Below, one piece after another: positions 22,201 through 24,567 of a DNA stretch of 24,567 nucleotides. Numbering within the stretch: the stretch's first letter is position 1; each line of letters begins with the position of its first letter. The stretch spans positions 1-24,567 of the forward strand of contig JAEWZE010000129.1 of the NCBI GenBank assembly GCA_023395465.1. The letters are read 5' to 3'. The notes under the pieces are model-generated. The model did no database searches and was not told where the DNA came from. It was given only the letters and a program-made list of their open reading frames with translations. This DNA comes from Pseudomonadota bacterium (lineage in GTDB: Bacteria; Pseudomonadota; Gammaproteobacteria; Xanthomonadales; Xanthomonadaceae). The translations under genes were made by a program, and so were the position numbers.

Positions 22201-23472
22201 ATGCAGGCGCGCACGATCACCGCGATCGAGCACCAGGTACTACCGGTCGGATCTGGCGGCGACGCGCTGTCTCCGACGGAGGCCGAGCGCCTGGCTGCGC
22301 TCGCCCTGCAGCGTCGCGGCTTCTGCGTGATGGGGCATCGGTCGCTTCGGCTTTCCCAGTTCGTCGGGCTGGTGAGCCTGGGCAATGGACGCCTACTGGA
22401 GATCCTGCCCAAGGTCGGCGAGCAGATCGATCCCGCGCGGGCGCGGGGCACCTTGCTACGGCTCCTGCGGTGGGCGTACGACCTGCCCTCCTTCACAGGC
22501 GAGGGCGTGGACCACGGCCTGCAGCAGCGGGAACTGCTGGATGTGTTCGTGCTCGCGTATCTGCGCGCGCTCGTGCCGTTGGTGCGTGCCGGACTCGTCC
22601 CGCGATACAGAGGCCGTGAGGAGGATCTCGGCGTGGTCCGGGGGCGCCTGCTCCTGAAACGACAGGTCGTCGTGCACGCGATGCGGGTCGACCGGATCGC
22701 ATGCCGTTTCGATGACCTGACCATCGACAATCCGTGGAACCAGGTGCTGAAGGCCGCCCTGTTCGTGGCGAGAACGTGGGCACGAGGCCTGGAGTCGGGG
22801 CGTCTATGGCTGGAGATGGCGGCTGCGTTCGACGAGGTCCGAGTGCGAAGCGATGGCCTCGCATTGCACCGCAGCCTGCGCCAGGATCGCCAGGTCAGTC
22901 ACTATGGCCCTGCCCTGCGATGGGCTGGCTGGATACTGCAGCTCTTGTCTCCCGACGTTCGCAGTGGCGCCAATTCCGCACCCGAGCTGCTGTTCGACAT
23001 GAACAGGCTGTTCGAGTCCGCGGTGGCGACGAAGCTGCAGCGCCGGGCCTACTCTTTGGGTCTCCGATTGCACTCGCAGCACAGTGGCCGGCACCTCGCA
23101 CACGCCAGCGCTGAACCGCGTCATCATTTTTTCCGCTTGAGACCGGACCTCGTGTTGAGCCACGACAGCAGAATCCTCGTCGTTGCCGACACGAAATGGA
23201 GCCGGCTGGATAAGGACAGACGCGGGTATCTTGTTCCGGCTGATGCGCATGCGTATCAGCTCAACGCCTACGCTTCCGCTTATCCATGTGACGACGCCGT
23301 GCTCATCTATCCGTGGCACGAGGGCCTTGAGGCAGCGCGTCCGTCCGGCTACCGATTGGCAAGTACGGCGGAGCATGAGCCGATGCTGCATGTGGTCTGC
23401 GCAGACGTTGAGGACGACGCTTTACCGATTTACTTTGCCGAGGCGGCGCAATCGTTCGCGCGTCTGACCTGA
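22201..23472 (+). CDS. mcrC: McrC-type endonuclease subunit
   Basis: A 423-residue McrC. The N-terminal part (about 1-200) should contact the McrB ring and stimulate its GTPase. FDMNRLFESAV (265-275) is family-typical. The nuclease site is a PD-(D/E)xK variant: Asp316 in RPDLVL, then Asp330 and Lys332 in ADTKW, and Gln353 in YQLNAYASA, so the catalytic set is complete. With the upstream McrB-like protein it should cut modified (probably cytosine-methylated) DNA. The host's type I mark is on adenine, so self-attack is not expected. It starts three bases after the mcrB-like stop and is the last gene of the defence operon. No clear terminator is visible in the 53 bases before the convergent regulator gene. 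Confidence 0.92.
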   Translation: MQARTITAIEHQVLPVGSGGDALSPTEAERLAALALQRRGFCVMGHRSLRLSQFVGLVSLGNGRLLEILPKVGEQIDPARARGTLLRLLRWAYDLPSFTGEGVDHGLQQRELLDVFVLAYLRALVPLVRAGLVPRYRGREEDLGVVRGRLLLKRQVVVHAMRVDRIACRFDDLTIDNPWNQVLKAALFVARTWARGLESGRLWLEMAAAFDEVRVRSDGLALHRSLRQDRQVSHYGPALRWAGWILQLLSPDVRSGANSAPELLFDMNRLFESAVATKLQRRAYSLGLRLHSQHSGRHLAHASAEPRHHFFRLRPDLVLSHDSRILVVADTKWSRLDKDRRGYLVPADAHAYQLNAYASAYPCDDAVLIYPWHEGLEAARPSGYRLASTAEHEPMLHVVCADVEDDALPIYFAEAAQSFARLT

Positions 23473-23525
23473 TTCCACCGCGCGCTGTTTGTCGCTGACT
23501 GGTCTGATGCGCCGGCTGAATCGAT

Positions 23526-24413
23526 TCACGGCAGAACGTTCTTCTTTTCCCGCGGCGATACCCCATACCGCCTCCGAAACCCCTTGGACAACGCCCCTGC
23601 CCCCGCGAACCCCAGCTCGTGCGCCACCTGCTTCACCGCCCTGCCCTCGCGCAGGCGGGTGGCGGCCAGGCCCAGGCGCCAGTCGAGCACGTAGGCGGCG
23701 GGCGTGGTGCCCACGGCGTGCTTGAACGCGGCGGCGAAGGCGCTGCGCGACATGCCGGCCTGCGCGGCCAGGCGTTCGAGCGGCCAGGGCTCGCCGGGGC
23801 GCGCGTGCAGGGCGCTGAGCGCCTTGGCCAGCTGCGGGTGCGACAGGCCGGCGAGCGTGCCGTGGTGCACGCCGGACTGGGCAGGATTGTCCAGCGCCCA
23901 GCGCAGCACCTGCACCAGCAGCACCTCGAACAGGCGGCCGGCGAGCAGGCGCGAGCCGCAGCGCACGCGGTCGGCTTCGGCGAACAGCAGGTCGAGCGTG
24001 GGGCCCAGGCCCTCCACGTCCGCCAGCGGCACGGCCAGCATGGCGGGCAGCGACTGCACGATGGGGTTGCGCTCGCCGCCGTCGAAATCGAGCGTGGCGC
24101 AGGTGAAGTCAGATCCGTCCACCGGGGCGTTGCGGAACACGTGGTGCACCGGGCGCGGAAACAGCAGCAGGGTGGGCTCGGCGAGCGCGGTGCGCACCAG
24201 GCCGTGGTCGCCCTGGTGCTCGACCTCCATCGTGCCCCGGCGCAGCACGTGCAGGAAGGCGCGCCCGGGCACGGCGTCGAACACGTGCAGGCCGCACAGC
24301 GGGCCGGTATGGAACAGCTGGGCGCGGACGTGGAAGCGGTCGAGGATGGGGGCGAGGCGGTCGACCGGGGCGGGTTCTGGCGCGTCTGGCTTGGACGAAT
24401 CGGCAGGTTTCAT
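23526..24413 (-). CDS. AraC-family transcriptional regulator with cupin sensor domain
   Basis: A 295-residue regulator. The N-terminal half (about 17-180) fits the cupin_6-type AraC sensor, with GRAFLHVLRRGTMEVEH and a PTLLLFPRPVHHVFR segment. The C-terminal AraC domain has two helix-turn-helix units: LERLAAQAGMSRSAFAAAFK (212-231) with GTTPAAYVLDWRL, and VKQVAHELGFAGAGALSKGF (260-279) with RRRYGVSP. Length is normal. It is transcribed divergently from a carboxymuconolactone decarboxylase/AhpD-like gene, an arrangement in which such regulators commonly control the neighbour. The ligand is unknown. It lies outside the defence operon and faces it tail to tail. Confidence 0.92.
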   Translation of the reverse strand: MKPADSSKPDAPEPAPVDRLAPILDRFHVRAQLFHTGPLCGLHVFDAVPGRAFLHVLRRGTMEVEHQGDHGLVRTALAEPTLLLFPRPVHHVFRNAPVDGSDFTCATLDFDGGERNPIVQSLPAMLAVPLADVEGLGPTLDLLFAEADRVRCGSRLLAGRLFEVLLVQVLRWALDNPAQSGVHHGTLAGLSHPQLAKALSALHARPGEPWPLERLAAQAGMSRSAFAAAFKHAVGTTPAAYVLDWRLGLAATRLREGRAVKQVAHELGFAGAGALSKGFRRRYGVSPREKKNVLP

Positions 24414-24502
24414 GGACGGATCGGCGCCTTGCGTCCAGAGCGGGCGCCTAGTCTAGCCGCAGCCGCCACTTCCGGCGGCGATCAGACCAAGGAGCGCAAG
24501 CC
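24414..24502. promoter_or_regulatory. Divergent promoter region between AraC regulator and decarboxylase gene
   Basis: These 89 bases must hold both start regions. An inverted repeat GCCGCC/GGCGGC with a 6-base spacer lies at 24462-24479, and TAGTCTAG at 24449-24456 could belong to a -10 element on either strand. AAGGAG at 24489-24494 is the ribosome site of the plus-strand gene. Operator function is inferred. Confidence 0.45.
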
Positions 24503-24567
24503 ATGTCCCGTATCCCCCTCGTGAACCCGGCCGACACCACCGCCGAGCGCCAGGCCATCCTGTCCGA
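24503..24567 (+). CDS. Carboxymuconolactone decarboxylase/AhpD-like protein, 5' end only
   Basis: Only the first 21 codons are in the window. The start MSRIPLVNPADTTAERQAIL matches the typical opening of small CMD/AhpD-like proteins (MSRIPLxxPxxA). These helical proteins often carry a CxxC pair and act in peroxide reduction or as decarboxylases, but the active-site region is off the right edge. A good AAGGAG precedes the ATG. It is the likely target of the divergent AraC-family regulator. Confidence 0.7.
   Translation, partial: MSRIPLVNPADTTAERQAILS

Noticed and set aside
13838..23472. BREX or DISARM defence system
   Set aside because: There is no PglZ, BrxC or BrxL-like gene, nor DrmB/DrmC. 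The motifs match type I restriction-modification and McrBC. The DrmA-related helicase at 4172-6571 is distant and paired with an MrfB-like nuclease.

Overview
The window looks like a chromosomal segment of a high-GC gammaproteobacterium, most likely Xanthomonadales (Lysobacter/Luteimonas/Stenotrophomonas-like). This is inferred from roughly two-thirds GC, codon choice dominated by G/C third positions, and a TonB-dependent receptor of the style common in that order. No rRNA, tRNA, IS element, CRISPR array or replication origin is visible.

Left part (1-8 kb): the start of a BCCT (betaine/choline/carnitine) transporter runs off the left edge. Next come a divergent PhzF-family isomerase, then a ribbon-helix-helix/ParE-type toxin-antitoxin pair with a palindromic operator candidate, all before 3 kb. 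A coupled minus-strand pair of a DEAD/DEAH helicase and a DEDDh exonuclease corresponds to the MrfA/MrfB (YprA/YprB) DNA-repair pair of Bacillus. The exonuclease carries six 15-residue tandem repeats at its N-terminus.

Middle (6.8-13.1 kb, minus strand): a tightly overlapping operon encodes a TonB-dependent receptor, a secreted glycerophosphodiester phosphodiesterase and a secreted NPP-type nucleotide pyrophosphatase/phosphodiesterase. It plausibly scavenges phosphodiesters. Upstream of it is a small helical protein of unknown function with a clear Rho-independent terminator.

13.1-13.84 kb is a non-coding divergent region. It holds fourteen units of a CGCAAG-centred motif spaced at exactly 21 bp, followed by a perfect 18-bp palindrome. 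I found no ready explanation for either, and I consider the array the most interesting signal here.

13.84-23.5 kb (plus strand) is a defence island: hsdR, hsdS, a truncated RhuM-like ORF, hsdM, then an McrB-like AAA+ gene and mcrC. Start/stop overlaps or very short gaps (29 and 3 bases) suggest one transcript. Type I restriction-modification acts on unmodified DNA and McrBC-type restriction on modified DNA, so the pair would be complementary. The hsdS recognition domains are visibly lower in GC. The RhuM fragment contains a perfect 13-bp-arm inverted repeat made of codons unusual for this genome.

The right end has a minus-strand AraC-family regulator, divergent from the first codons of a carboxymuconolactone decarboxylase/AhpD-like gene that leaves the window.
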